Positions 34,046 to 43,797 are shown, counted from the stretch's first letter. The stretch is DNA of 64,000 bases from Flavobacteriales bacterium (GCA_019694805.1 JAIBBG010000001.1:186001-250000); one strand, 5' to 3'. The notes: a model not told the origin generated them from the letters alone. A program made the numbers and translations.

Positions 34046-36532
34046 ATGAGAAAATGTTTATTTGTCGTGCTGATGTTCACTGCATGCTGCAGTTCAGCAC
34101 AAATGGCTTCCATTGAAGGGCTGGTTAGTGATTCTCTGAACAATGCCTCAATGAGTTTTGCAGAAATTGCTATTGAACCCGGCCATGTGATCACCTATTC
34201 CAATGAAACAGGATATTATCGCTTCGACAATTTACCAACTGGCGATTATGTGATCAAGGCATCATACAAAGGATGCAATTCTCAAGTACATGAAATTTCA
34301 TTACGGAATCAAGAGAAGGTAGTGCTCAATTTGATTCTCGATTGTGGTGAAATCCAGGTGGAGGCCACAAACTCTGTGCTCAAAGAAGTATTGATCGAAT
34401 CGACAAGAGCGACATCCGTAACGCCGATGACCTACATGGATCTTAGCAGACAACAAATTGAGTACATCAATACATCACAGGATATTCCTCAAATACTGAG
34501 ATACACTCCTTCGCTTGTATCAACAAGTGATGCTGGCAATGGTGTGGGTTACACAGGATTGTGGATTCGTGGTAGTGATCCATCGAGAATCAATGTCACC
34601 ATCAATGGTATTCCACTTAATGATCCGGAAAGCCAACAAGTCTTCTGGGTGAATACACCAGATCTGGCATCCAGTTCTAGCAGTATTCAAATACAGAGAG
34701 GAGTTGGCACCAGTGCGAACGGCGCTGCATCCTTCGGAGGCAATATCAAAATTGAAACTCGTGATGTCAGAACACAACCCTATGCAGAAATCAAAAACTC
34801 ATTCGGTTCATTCAACACCATGCGCAATACTGTGAATCTGGGTACGGGTTTATTGAAAAACAAATTCCTTGTTGAAGGACGTCTTTCGCGAATTGTTAGT
34901 GATGGCTATATTGATCGTGCATCAAGTGATCTCAAGTCCTATTTTTTGGAAGGAAATTATCTGGGACAAAAAACCACATTCAAGCTCGCTATATTCGGAG
35001 GTCGAGAAAAAACCTATCAATCATGGTATGGCACTCCCGTAAGTGTCCTACAAAACAATCAAGATAGTATTCTGGCTTATGCAACACGAAACTATCTGGA
35101 TGATCGTCAACTGAGCAATATGCTCAATGCAGGCAGGACATTCAACTATTATGAATATGAAAATCAAACGGACAATTATGGACAAGATCATTATCAACTG
35201 CATCTCAGCCATGATTTTCGGCCATACCTACGTTTTAACCTTTCCACACACTACACACATGGCGAGGGCTACTATGAAGAATACAAGAAGGATGAGGACT
35301 TCGCATCTTATGGATTAAGTGAAGTTGTTTTGGGCAATGACACCATAACAGCTACAGACTTGGTGCGACAACGATGGCTCAACAATGATTTTTATGGTTT
35401 CGTTACTTCCCTATTCTATAGAAAAAATGCATTTGAAAGTTCATTAGGAGGCGCATTCAATGAGTATATCGGAAATCACTTTGGAGAAATCATCTGGATG
35501 GAATTTGCAGGACAACACCCTAAAGATGCAGAATATTATCGGGGAAGGAGCGTCAAACACGATGGCAATGTTTATTGGAGAAGCAGTTATCTCGTCAAGA
35601 AAAAACTGGCCATTTATGGTGACTTACAATTGAGATCAGTCGTTTATTCCACGAATGGTACTGATAACGATCTCAGGGCATACGATGTGAAGGCGCAATA
35701 TCTCTTCTTCAATCCAAAAGTCGGAGCAAAGTATTTCATGAATGAACTGCATACCTTTTACGCTTCGTTAGCAAGAGGAACAAAAGAACCCAATCGCAAT
35801 GATTTTGTGGATGCCATTGATCCCCAAAAAATCAAACCAGAAGAAATGATTGATATCGAAGCAGGTTATCAGTTTGCCATGAATTGGATCAGCTTCGCGG
35901 TGAATGGGTACTACATGAATTACAAGAATCAATTGGTACTGACTGGAGAACTTAATGATGTTGGTGCACCGTTGCGCATGAATGTGGACAAGAGCTTCAG
36001 AAGGGGTCTGGAACTTCAAATGGCTTATCACTGGCAACAGAAGTTTTTTGCGCAAATGAATTTAACGGTCAGCGAAAACAAAATCGATGAATTGATTGAG
36101 ATCATTTATGATTACACCGATGAAGACTACTCTACAAGAGAATTTAAACATAACAACACCAACATTGCGTTTTCTCCACAGTGCATCAGCGGGGCTTCAG
36201 CGGGATATGTTTGGACTATCGGCAAGAAAGATCATGAATTGCGTTTTGATTTGCTCAGCAAGTATGTTGGCAAACAATTCCTCGACAACACACAAAACGA
36301 TCTGTTGAGTATTGATCCTTACTTCATTCAGGATTTGAAGCTTGGCGTAAAATTGAAACTGCAGCAAAATCAATCCATCGAATGTGCATTCTTTACTCAT
36401 AACCTATTTGATGTCATGTATTCATCAAATGGTTATACGTATAGCTATTACTACGGATCAAGAATTACAGAACGGTTTTATTACCCACAAGCCGGTAGAA
36501 ATTATTCAATCAATCTTTCCTTCAACTTCTGA
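34046..36532 (+). CDS. TonB-dependent receptor under TPP riboswitch (thiamin uptake)
   Basis: 828 residues from the ATG at 34046 (MRKCLFVVLMF; signal to ...CCSSAQ). Carboxypeptidase-regulatory-like domain (about 22-105: SIEGLVSDSLNNASMSFAEI), plug (about 125-245; the IRGSDPSRINVTINGIPLND box is typical) and a 22-strand-type barrel ending in SINLSFNF. The riboswitch just upstream assigns it to a thiamin or thiamin-precursor ligand; THI-linked receptors of this kind are known in Bacteroidota. No inner-membrane thiamin permease (PnuT-like) follows. Its last 27 nt overlap the convergent EamA gene. Confidence 0.92.
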   Translation: MRKCLFVVLMFTACCSSAQMASIEGLVSDSLNNASMSFAEIAIEPGHVITYSNETGYYRFDNLPTGDYVIKASYKGCNSQVHEISLRNQEKVVLNLILDCGEIQVEATNSVLKEVLIESTRATSVTPMTYMDLSRQQIEYINTSQDIPQILRYTPSLVSTSDAGNGVGYTGLWIRGSDPSRINVTINGIPLNDPESQQVFWVNTPDLASSSSSIQIQRGVGTSANGAASFGGNIKIETRDVRTQPYAEIKNSFGSFNTMRNTVNLGTGLLKNKFLVEGRLSRIVSDGYIDRASSDLKSYFLEGNYLGQKTTFKLAIFGGREKTYQSWYGTPVSVLQNNQDSILAYATRNYLDDRQLSNMLNAGRTFNYYEYENQTDNYGQDHYQLHLSHDFRPYLRFNLSTHYTHGEGYYEEYKKDEDFASYGLSEVVLGNDTITATDLVRQRWLNNDFYGFVTSLFYRKNAFESSLGGAFNEYIGNHFGEIIWMEFAGQHPKDAEYYRGRSVKHDGNVYWRSSYLVKKKLAIYGDLQLRSVVYSTNGTDNDLRAYDVKAQYLFFNPKVGAKYFMNELHTFYASLARGTKEPNRNDFVDAIDPQKIKPEEMIDIEAGYQFAMNWISFAVNGYYMNYKNQLVLTGELNDVGAPLRMNVDKSFRRGLELQMAYHWQQKFFAQMNLTVSENKIDELIEIIYDYTDEDYSTREFKHNNTNIAFSPQCISGASAGYVWTIGKKDHELRFDLLSKYVGKQFLDNTQNDLLSIDPYFIQDLKLGVKLKLQQNQSIECAFFTHNLFDVMYSSNGYTYSYYYGSRITERFYYPQAGRNYSINLSFNF

Positions 36533-37447
36533 GACTGCGGGTGCTTCGGATTTTTCTGTTCTGCCAACCAGATATACTCCGGCAAAAATGAGTAGTGTAC
36601 ACGCAACCTTTTGCCAAGTGATATCTCCGGTGTAATTCAATTCGAGAAACCATGAAAACACAAATGCAAAAACACCAGCCAGAACCGGTTGCAGATAGAT
36701 GTATGCACTTGCTGCAGTAGGACTGAGATAATTCACGCCGATCATGTTAAAGAGGTAAGTCAGGAATGTCGTACACACGATAACATATCCAACACTGAAC
36801 CATTGCCATTGATTCAGTGAAGCCCAATCAATCGATTTCAAACCAAGACCACCGAATGGTAACACAAGGATTAGACCGATGAGAAATACCCATGCCGTGA
36901 TCATCATGGGATGATATTTTTTCATCAATGGTTTTACCATGACCAAATAAAACCCCCATGATATACTGTTGATGAGGATGAACATGTCACCCTTGAAACT
37001 ACTCATGCGACTCTGATCGAGAGTACTCATCCACAAAAGGGCAATCGCTCCGATCATGCCTATGAACACCCCGGCAATTTTAGTCCAGGTAATTTTGTTT
37101 TTAAATAAAAGTGCACCAATTAGCATGACAATGATTGGGTTGCTCGTCATAATGATACTTGCATTTGCGGGCGAGGTAATAGAAAGTCCATTGAAGAATA
37201 AAAGTTGATTTGTAGCCACTCCGCAAATGGCGCACACCACAAACCTCCACCAATCACCCACTTCAGGCAACCTCATGTGACGGATTGAAAATAGCCAGAA
37301 CAACACACATGCACCGAGAACACGCATGGCGATAAAACTGTTCGGTCCGACAGGATTGGGCATTACAGATTTTGCGATGATGTAATTGGCGCCATAGATC
37401 AATGCAGCGCCAAACAAAGCAAAATGTGCAATGGCCGATTTACTCAT
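36506..37447 (-). CDS. EamA/DMT-family transporter
   Basis: 313 residues with ten TM helices arranged as two EamA repeats (about 8-145 and 160-295). The N-terminal motif is 'YGANYIIAKSVMPN' and each half ends with the usual helix pair. Likely a metabolite exporter or exchanger in the inner membrane; substrate unknown. Start overlaps the ArsC-like gene (ATGA, 37444-37447), so it is the last gene of the seven-gene operon. The C-terminal tail (SEVEGKID) is encoded by DNA overlapping the receptor's last beta-strand. Confidence 0.9.
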   Translation of the reverse strand: MSKSAIAHFALFGAALIYGANYIIAKSVMPNPVGPNSFIAMRVLGACVLFWLFSIRHMRLPEVGDWWRFVVCAICGVATNQLLFFNGLSITSPANASIIMTSNPIIVMLIGALLFKNKITWTKIAGVFIGMIGAIALLWMSTLDQSRMSSFKGDMFILINSISWGFYLVMVKPLMKKYHPMMITAWVFLIGLILVLPFGGLGLKSIDWASLNQWQWFSVGYVIVCTTFLTYLFNMIGVNYLSPTAASAYIYLQPVLAGVFAFVFSWFLELNYTGDITWQKVACTLLIFAGVYLVGRTEKSEAPAVSEVEGKID

Positions 37448-37797
37448 TCCATCGACTCCTTGGCTGCTGCCACCACTTTCGGTGCATTACCTATAAAAAT
37501 GCGGTCGCCATTGATCATCACTGGTCGCTTTAGAAATGTATATTCTTCCAGAATGAGTCGCTTATAATCTTCCTCACCTAACTCCATTTTATTGAGACCC
37601 ATAGTCCGAAACTTTAGGGCAACTCGACTGAACAAAGCCTCATAACTACCAGCAAGTTTTTTCATTTGCTCAATTTGGCTTTTGGTGATTGGTTCAGATT
37701 TTATTTCCTGAAATTCGAATTTTTTAATTCCCTTCCCCCATTCTTTCAGGATGCGCTGATTGGTGGTGCAAGATGCGAGGTGATAAATTTTTTTCAT
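37444..37797 (-). CDS. ArsC/Spx-family thioredoxin-fold protein
   Basis: 117 residues, the length of ArsC/Spx proteins. It opens with 'KIYHLASCTTNQRIL', where the single Cys occupies the ArsC position but the CxxC of Spx and the usual ArsC downstream Arg pattern are not clear. The C-terminal half has 'FLKRPVMINGDRIFIGN', the standard ArsC-like RPV region. Small proteins of this kind in Bacteroidota are often named arsenate reductase without proof; a redox or regulatory role is as likely. No arsenic genes are nearby. It lies between EamA and uridine kinase with 2-4 nt overlaps or gaps. Confidence 0.8.
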   Translation of the reverse strand: MKKIYHLASCTTNQRILKEWGKGIKKFEFQEIKSEPITKSQIEQMKKLAGSYEALFSRVALKFRTMGLNKMELGEEDYKRLILEEYTFLKRPVMINGDRIFIGNAPKVVAAAKESME

Positions 37798-37799
37798 GT

Positions 37800-38429
37800 T
37801 CAGCCTTTGTTGAGATGTTTATTGATTGTTTGAACCAATGAAACAAGGCCATCCTTATAGTGTTCATTATTGTCCACCACAAGATCACACAACGACATAT
37901 AAGGATCTAGGTATTTTTCTTCCGCAGGACGCACATGATTGAACCACTGGTACTTCACTTGATCTTCAGGGAATCCGCGCTCCTTGCCATCTCTATCGAT
38001 TCTTCTTCTCAGTCTTTCATCGTGATGCACGTCGATATAAACCATATAGTTCAACTGATTACGAATTTCATGGTAGTGAAAAACAAACAATCCCTCCATG
38101 ATGATTACCGGTGCGGGTTGCACCAAAACTTTTTCAGGTTGCCAAGCAGGATTGTTGAAATTATATTCCAATTTTTCGATGGATTCACCCGAAATCAATT
38201 TCATCATATCATCATGAAAATGCTGACGGTCTATTGATGTTGGAAGATCAAAATTCAATACGCCATTTTCGTCTGCAATTTGTTTTTCCTTGGGATGATA
38301 ATAGTTGTCTTGAGAAACCAATGCAACTTCATTCAGGTTGTAATGATTCATCAATTCACGGAGGAAGCTCGTTTTACCCGAACCACTTCCACCGGCAATA
38401 CCTACAAGATATGGTTGTGTTTGTTTCAC
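37800..38429 (-). CDS. udk: Uridine kinase
   Basis: 209 residues. P-loop GIAGGSGSGKT, then 'VSQDNYYHPK' and the FDLPTSID segment of the Udk/PRK family, lid motif 'RRIDRDGKERG'. It phosphorylates uridine and cytidine in pyrimidine salvage. The start is GTG (38427-38429), overlapping the preceding VWA gene's stop as GTGA, so translation is coupled. The cytidine deaminase that would feed it is elsewhere in the window (59055). Confidence 0.94.
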   Translation of the reverse strand: MKQTQPYLVGIAGGSGSGKTSFLRELMNHYNLNEVALVSQDNYYHPKEKQIADENGVLNFDLPTSIDRQHFHDDMMKLISGESIEKLEYNFNNPAWQPEKVLVQPAPVIIMEGLFVFHYHEIRNQLNYMVYIDVHHDERLRRRIDRDGKERGFPEDQVKYQWFNHVRPAEEKYLDPYMSLCDLVVDNNEHYKDGLVSLVQTINKHLNKG

Positions 38430-39748
38430 CTGGCAGATCTTTTTTTCAATTCTTCAATCAGCAAATTAAGTTCTTCCGGAGTATTCAGAACAAGGAAAGA
38501 TCCATTTCCTAATATACTTACCTCCGAAAGTTTCTGCTCCGCAAATGAAACACATTGAATACCAACAATACTTGTGGTAATCTTTTTTCGTACAGATCGC
38601 TTGACAAGTTTATTGATGTCCTTTTGATCTTCTGGCTGAAATACCCCGTCTGTAATGACAAACAACTGGTTGTTTCCATCCTTAATATATGCTTTTCGCA
38701 ATGCATCATAGGAAGCTTTAAAACCCTTTGCTCCGGAGGTTGAACCATCAGCGTGAAGTTCATTGACGATCGTCATGATCACAGAGGTTTGATTTCCCGA
38801 AGTAGTTGGCAACAACACTTTGGCTTCATCGGCATAGCTGATCAAGGTAATTTTATCTTGTGGCCTCAATGCCAACGCCAGTTGATTCAAGGCCAATTTC
38901 ATCAATTCCAATTTTTCACCTTTGGCCATGCTTGATGAAACATCCAAGAGAAGAACAACATTATTCGGTTTAAAACGATCGGTTGGCAACATGGCTGACT
39001 TTTCCGAAACAGTATCCTCCTTCATCGGTTCTGGTAATGAAACAACTTCAGGAAGTGGGACAATCACCTCTGGCTTGTGTGTTTGTTTTAATCGGATGAC
39101 AATCCGAGAATGACTGTGATTGATATAGCCCAGATATTCTCCTGGAGCATAATCAGGATGAGTTGCGATGACTTGATAATATCCAATTGGAATACTGTTA
39201 GAAACCATTCCATCACTCATGGTTTTCATATTCATTCTTTTGAGATGTTCTTCACGGATTTCTACTGTTGCAGATGGAATTCCTTTACTGGTGGCATCAT
39301 CTACAACCTCAATCATGAACATATTGTCAGAACAACAATCAGCTGCTAATCGAGAAAAATCAGGACATGGAATGTGGTCTTGTGGATTCAAATAAGCCAC
39401 TTCAGCATAAACTGGAAGTATGATCGGTTTCTCCATCGAAGCAAAATACAATTCTATCTTCTCGTTGTATACTGCCTTTTCACGTGGTTGAAATTTAACC
39501 CGCATGACAATAGAACTATCGGGCAAGAGTGTCTTTGAAGTAAATAAGACCTGATACTCGTGAGAAAAATTGTGGGTCAACAGAAAATCTTTCTGAGAAG
39601 ATTTATTCTTGATATGCACATCAACAACCCACTCGGTTGATGGTCCTGTGGTGCCAAAATTCAAGCGCGAAGGAATTACTTCAATTTGTGATGACAATTG
39701 ACCGATTGACGAGAGTATGAATAGCAGGCAGATTATTTTCTTCATCAT
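38426..39748 (-). CDS. Exported VWA-domain protein
   Basis: 440 residues with a signal peptide (MMKKIICLLFILSSIGQLSSQ). Residues about 22-130 form an immunoglobulin-like DUF1573/ASH-type domain (RLNFGTTGPSTEWVVDVHI), about 150-215 a short carboxypeptidase-regulatory-like beta domain (ATVEIREEHLKRM), and about 260-440 a von Willebrand A domain with an intact MIDAS (LLDVSSSM). No C-terminal anchor or sorting domain, so periplasmic. ATGA overlap with the GH3 gene before it and GTGA overlap with udk after it. Role unknown; adhesion or assembly of a surface structure is inference. Confidence 0.85.
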   Translation of the reverse strand: MMKKIICLLFILSSIGQLSSQIEVIPSRLNFGTTGPSTEWVVDVHIKNKSSQKDFLLTHNFSHEYQVLFTSKTLLPDSSIVMRVKFQPREKAVYNEKIELYFASMEKPIILPVYAEVAYLNPQDHIPCPDFSRLAADCCSDNMFMIEVVDDATSKGIPSATVEIREEHLKRMNMKTMSDGMVSNSIPIGYYQVIATHPDYAPGEYLGYINHSHSRIVIRLKQTHKPEVIVPLPEVVSLPEPMKEDTVSEKSAMLPTDRFKPNNVVLLLDVSSSMAKGEKLELMKLALNQLALALRPQDKITLISYADEAKVLLPTTSGNQTSVIMTIVNELHADGSTSGAKGFKASYDALRKAYIKDGNNQLFVITDGVFQPEDQKDINKLVKRSVRKKITTSIVGIQCVSFAEQKLSEVSILGNGSFLVLNTPEELNLLIEELKKRSAR

Positions 39749-41250
39749 GATGTGACAACATCCTTTTCCAGAAATTCTGCAATTCTTCTATCATTTGCCA
39801 AACGCGGAACCTTATTCTGTCCGCCGAGTTTACCCGACGCTTTCATAAAGGCATTAAATGTTCCTGGTTTTACAAACCGTACCACTGCAGGTTGCAGAAC
39901 ATGACCTGTGATGAGATCTCTGTAATAAACATTTTGTTCCTGCAACTTATTGTCCAATAGCAATGCAAAAGACTTGATATCGGAAGGTCTTTGATCGGTC
40001 TCCACAAACCACTCATGATATGGCAAACCTTGCGAAGGATTCACTTGAGGTGCAACATGGAATTCAGAAATATTGAGCTCGTGCGAAGTGCACGCATGTC
40101 TCATGGCATTTTCCACCTCTTCCGCGATGACGTGTTCGCCAAAAGCACTGGTAAAATGCTTAATCCTTCCAGTCACACGAATTCTCGGCGGTGTCAATGA
40201 GACAAATCGAACGGTATCACCAATTAAATAACTCCACAATCCTGCATTCGTGGTTAAAACAATGGCATATTGAACCCCGGTTCTGACTTCACCAATGGTG
40301 AGGCGCTTAGCATTACCACTATGCAACTGATCCGCTTCAATGAATTCATAAAAAATTCCAGAATTCACATTCAAAAGCAGGCCATCAGTATCTCTTGAAT
40401 CTTGATAGGCAATAAATCCTTCACTTGCTGGATATAATTCTATCGATGGTATTTCCGCTCCAATGAGGTCCATGAATTTCCTTCTGTATGGATCAAAGCT
40501 CACTCCGCCATACACAAACAAATTGAAATCAGGAAATATCTCTCTGATATTTTGTTTTCCGGTTTTTTTCAGAAGTACTTCAAAATACATCTGCACCCAA
40601 TTGGGAATGCCACTTATCAGCGTCATGCGCTCCTTCATGGTTTCTTCCGCAATCGCATTCACCTTGGTTTCCCAATCCTCTATACAATTCGTATCATAAG
40701 CAGGCATCCTATTGCGCTGCAAGTATCCGGGAACATGATTAGCCACAATGCCTGAAAGTCTTCCATATGGAATTCCGGAAGGAAGTTTATCGAGTTTTGG
40801 ACTGCCTTGAAGAAAAATCATTTTACCATCCACAAAATCAGCATGACCTGTTTCTCCGATATAACACAACAATGCATTGCGGGCACTATTGATATGATTC
40901 GGCATGGAATCTTTGGTAAGCGGGATGTATTTCGTACCCGCTGTGGTGCCGCTTGTTTTGCAGAAATACAATGGCACGCCTTTCCACAACACATCCTTCT
41001 CTCCTTGTTTCCATCGATCGATATATGATCCAAAATCTTCGTATTCTCTCACTGGCACAGCAGAAACAAACTCTTGATGCGATTGGATTTCAGCAAACGA
41101 ATGATCTTTACCGAATGCAGTATTCTTCGCATCACAAATCAGTGTGTGAAAAACGTTATTCTGACACTTGACAGCATCAGCCGATTCCTGCCTAATTTTC
41201 TTGAGTACCTGCCGGGCAAGCAGTTTGGATGCCCAGGATTTAACTGACAT
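39745..41250 (-). CDS. GH3-family acyl-adenylating (amido-synthetase-like) enzyme
   Basis: 501 residues, homologous along its length to plant GH3 acyl-acid amido synthetases. The P-loop-like motif is KTSGTTAGTKYIPLTK and the adenylate-binding motif YPASEGFIAYQD; the 'TGRIKHFTSAFGEHV' hinge belongs to the ANL fold. Plant members conjugate amino acids to jasmonate or auxin; bacterial members have no settled substrate. It is embedded in an operon with a phosphopantetheinyl transferase, a T9SS protein, a VWA protein and udk, 3 nt after the T9SS gene. Cytoplasmic. Confidence 0.88.
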   Translation of the reverse strand: MSVKSWASKLLARQVLKKIRQESADAVKCQNNVFHTLICDAKNTAFGKDHSFAEIQSHQEFVSAVPVREYEDFGSYIDRWKQGEKDVLWKGVPLYFCKTSGTTAGTKYIPLTKDSMPNHINSARNALLCYIGETGHADFVDGKMIFLQGSPKLDKLPSGIPYGRLSGIVANHVPGYLQRNRMPAYDTNCIEDWETKVNAIAEETMKERMTLISGIPNWVQMYFEVLLKKTGKQNIREIFPDFNLFVYGGVSFDPYRRKFMDLIGAEIPSIELYPASEGFIAYQDSRDTDGLLLNVNSGIFYEFIEADQLHSGNAKRLTIGEVRTGVQYAIVLTTNAGLWSYLIGDTVRFVSLTPPRIRVTGRIKHFTSAFGEHVIAEEVENAMRHACTSHELNISEFHVAPQVNPSQGLPYHEWFVETDQRPSDIKSFALLLDNKLQEQNVYYRDLITGHVLQPAVVRFVKPGTFNAFMKASGKLGGQNKVPRLANDRRIAEFLEKDVVTS

Positions 41251-41253
41251 CTT

Positions 41254-43128
41254 TTATCTCCTGACAATATTTTGATGAAAGACTTGATTGTTCATGACCA
41301 CATGGAGATGATAAACCCCGGAAGCCATTTGCGAGAGATCAATGCTCACATATCCCGATTCATTTTGATTGATCACTCGCGATTGAATCAACTGACCCAA
41401 ATGATCCGTGAGTGAAATGCTCAAATCCTGATGAAGGTATTCGGAAACATCCAGATAAACAGATTCGCCTGCGGGATTGGGAAATACACGCAATGAAGAT
41501 GGGCGTGGCGTTGATTCACTCACTTCATCGTAAAATCCGAAATTCATTCTCACCATAGGTATTCTATCCACCGTGAACCAGTCTGTCTCATTAAAACGCA
41601 CAAATGATGTGTATTCATAGGCATCTCCACTCAAAGCACAAACGAATAGAGAAGTGCCTTCATTGCAACCTACTGAAACGAAATAAGCAGTGCCAGATTC
41701 CACTGCAACTGGTGCAGGGAATGTCAAATTGGTCATGATTTGTTCTCCACCGGAATTCATCATTTCCGGAGTGATTTCGACAGTATTCGTTGTGGCAATC
41801 CATGTTGCATCCAATGATTCACTGATATCAAATGAATACAACTTCCCATAAATAGAAGTGGATGCAGAAGAACCAATACCCACGCCAACACTGATGGAAT
41901 AAACACTCATGTTGTCCGCTGTAACCAGAAATACATTACCTATTTCATATGGCTGTGATTCTAAATCAGGAGTGGCCAGGTAAAGAGCATTTGCGAAAAA
42001 GTGATCCCTTGCGTATTGCACATCATGGATATGAAAATATGCTGTATCGAGATTGTTGGTTGGATTATCATCTTGAAACTGTGATGTAGTGGAGAAGGCA
42101 ATCCGGTAATTGTCTTCAACTGCAGGCATTTGAAAGCTACCAGCCCTAAGTTCCAATGCATCTCCAACAGGTATGACTACGCCTTCATCACTTTGAGCAC
42201 TGTGGATCACATTGCTGTTGAAGTCCAGAACCTGCACTTGCAATCGACTGTCGGATTGAGTAACCACTCCCCTGTTTTCAACCAGAGCAGAAAATTTCAG
42301 CAAAGGCGCCATTTCATCTGGATACTTGCTGTATTCCATGAATTCAAAGCCTGTCGGATGGGCAGGATCACTCAGATTGAAATCTCCATAATCTGTTGCA
42401 TTGATGGAAAGATCATTGCCATAAGCTTCTACGATTCGAATATCGTCTAACATCCAGAAGTAATAAAGCCCGTCGAAAACAAATCGAATGCGCACATCAG
42501 ACTGACCACCGGCATAAAGACTTAACTGAACGAATTGCACTGCATCCTGCGTTGTTGGATTTGGCAAGGAAGGATTTACAAAAACTGTTTGCCAATTACC
42601 TCCTCCAACGCTAACTTCAACACGTGTTTGACCTTCATATATTTTCAAGTATTGATTAAATTCCAATGCAACACCCGGGTGCGATGATAGATCAATCGAA
42701 GGAGTGGTAAGTATCGCAACATGAGGACCAGGTACCGGACCAGTACCAAAGTTTTCCGGAATACATGGCTGGTCAGGATTGTCCCACCAATTTGAATCGA
42801 AGATGACAAATCCACTGGATGCACTTGGGCTCATGATCGGATCGCCAAGGACACCAGCCGGCAGACAAGAACCCCGGGTACCTACTTCAGAATTTGGATT
42901 GGTAGCAGGTCCGCGATACTCCCAAAATGCCGTGCCACCAGCCTCACTATTTTCCCATCCGGAAGGAATGCCATTGGAAAAATTTTCTGCCCAAATGATA
43001 TCACGATTGCCCTCAGATGAAAGATGATGGTTAGATAAATCGACGTATTTACCGGGTGCCTGATCTAAATAAACTTGTGATGCTGTGAACAATGGAACAA
43101 ACATCAGGGTGAAGAAAATCCTTTTCAT
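41254..43128 (-). CDS. T9SS-exported protein with choice-of-anchor-J-like domain
   Basis: 624 residues with signal peptide (MKRIFFTLMFVPLFTASQ). Residues about 45-235 form a MAM/choice-of-anchor J-like domain (WAENFSNGIPSGWEN to YYFWMLDDIRIVE); the middle is beta-rich and unassigned. The last 80 residues (VFPNPAGES to GVYHLHVVM) are a T9SS type A sorting domain, so the protein is secreted and probably surface-bound. It sits in the operon between the phosphopantetheinyl transferase (18 nt before) and the GH3 gene (3 nt after). Function unknown. Confidence 0.87.
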   Translation of the reverse strand: MKRIFFTLMFVPLFTASQVYLDQAPGKYVDLSNHHLSSEGNRDIIWAENFSNGIPSGWENSEAGGTAFWEYRGPATNPNSEVGTRGSCLPAGVLGDPIMSPSASSGFVIFDSNWWDNPDQPCIPENFGTGPVPGPHVAILTTPSIDLSSHPGVALEFNQYLKIYEGQTRVEVSVGGGNWQTVFVNPSLPNPTTQDAVQFVQLSLYAGGQSDVRIRFVFDGLYYFWMLDDIRIVEAYGNDLSINATDYGDFNLSDPAHPTGFEFMEYSKYPDEMAPLLKFSALVENRGVVTQSDSRLQVQVLDFNSNVIHSAQSDEGVVIPVGDALELRAGSFQMPAVEDNYRIAFSTTSQFQDDNPTNNLDTAYFHIHDVQYARDHFFANALYLATPDLESQPYEIGNVFLVTADNMSVYSISVGVGIGSSASTSIYGKLYSFDISESLDATWIATTNTVEITPEMMNSGGEQIMTNLTFPAPVAVESGTAYFVSVGCNEGTSLFVCALSGDAYEYTSFVRFNETDWFTVDRIPMVRMNFGFYDEVSESTPRPSSLRVFPNPAGESVYLDVSEYLHQDLSISLTDHLGQLIQSRVINQNESGYVSIDLSQMASGVYHLHVVMNNQVFHQNIVRR

Positions 43129-43146
43129 GGTTGGTTTTTAAGTAAG

Positions 43147-43797
43147 TCACTTTTGGTTTTCCATGCGTTGCACATATCGGCCAGTAAAAAGAATATGAAA
43201 GTTCATATTCATCTGATGAACAATTTCAAAATCATAACGACCATGCACGCCTTGGTAAGCCACGTGGATCAATTCATCGGTAATATTAAAAGTTTTCACA
43301 TGAATATCTTCAGCAAAGGTGACCAACTCGCCAAAAAACTTGAATACAGCTTCTTTCACAGACCAAATGATGGTGAGATAAATGAGGTCGTTAGGAGAAT
43401 TCAGCGCATCATGCCTTTCCTGTGCATTACAAAACTTATCCTGAATTCTTTTGATGGTAGGAAGTGGATTTTGAATGTCCAAGCCCACTGGATGTTGCCC
43501 GACAATCAATGCGGCAAACTCACCGCAATGCGAAATCGAGATGTATTTTCCATTGTCCACTACCGGCTTGCCATTGCTGAGAGTCGAAATTGTCGCACCT
43601 GGAATTGCTTCCGATAATAACAGGCGCGTTGCGAGCCATTCTCGTTGTCGCTTTTCCAATGGCATCTTTTGAAGTTGCTGAGTGATCAGTGTAGGGTCAG
43701 GAAATCGACGAACCAATTCCGCAGTTGATTCCGCAAGGTGCCAAACCAATAAATTTTGGTGATTTTGTTCCAAAAATTGTCGAACCAACAGCGGCAT
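43147..43797 (-). CDS. 4'-phosphopantetheinyl transferase superfamily protein
   Basis: 216 residues. Sfp-type motifs: 'ISISHCGEFAALIVG', 'VGLDIQNP' (the (V/I)G(V/I)D motif that binds Mg2+) and 'WSVKEAVFKFFG' (WxxKEAxxK). It transfers phosphopantetheine from CoA to a carrier protein Ser. First gene of the seven-gene operon, transcribed away from ahcY. Carrier-protein target not in the window; a housekeeping acyl-carrier role is possible. Confidence 0.88.
   Translation of the reverse strand: MPLLVRQFLEQNHQNLLVWHLAESTAELVRRFPDPTLITQQLQKMPLEKRQREWLATRLLLSEAIPGATISTLSNGKPVVDNGKYISISHCGEFAALIVGQHPVGLDIQNPLPTIKRIQDKFCNAQERHDALNSPNDLIYLTIIWSVKEAVFKFFGELVTFAEDIHVKTFNITDELIHVAYQGVHGRYDFEIVHQMNMNFHILFTGRYVQRMENQK

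Noticed and set aside
37444-37797. Arsenic resistance locus
   Set aside because: The ArsC-like protein lacks a clear arsenate reductase signature and no ars transporter or regulator is nearby.
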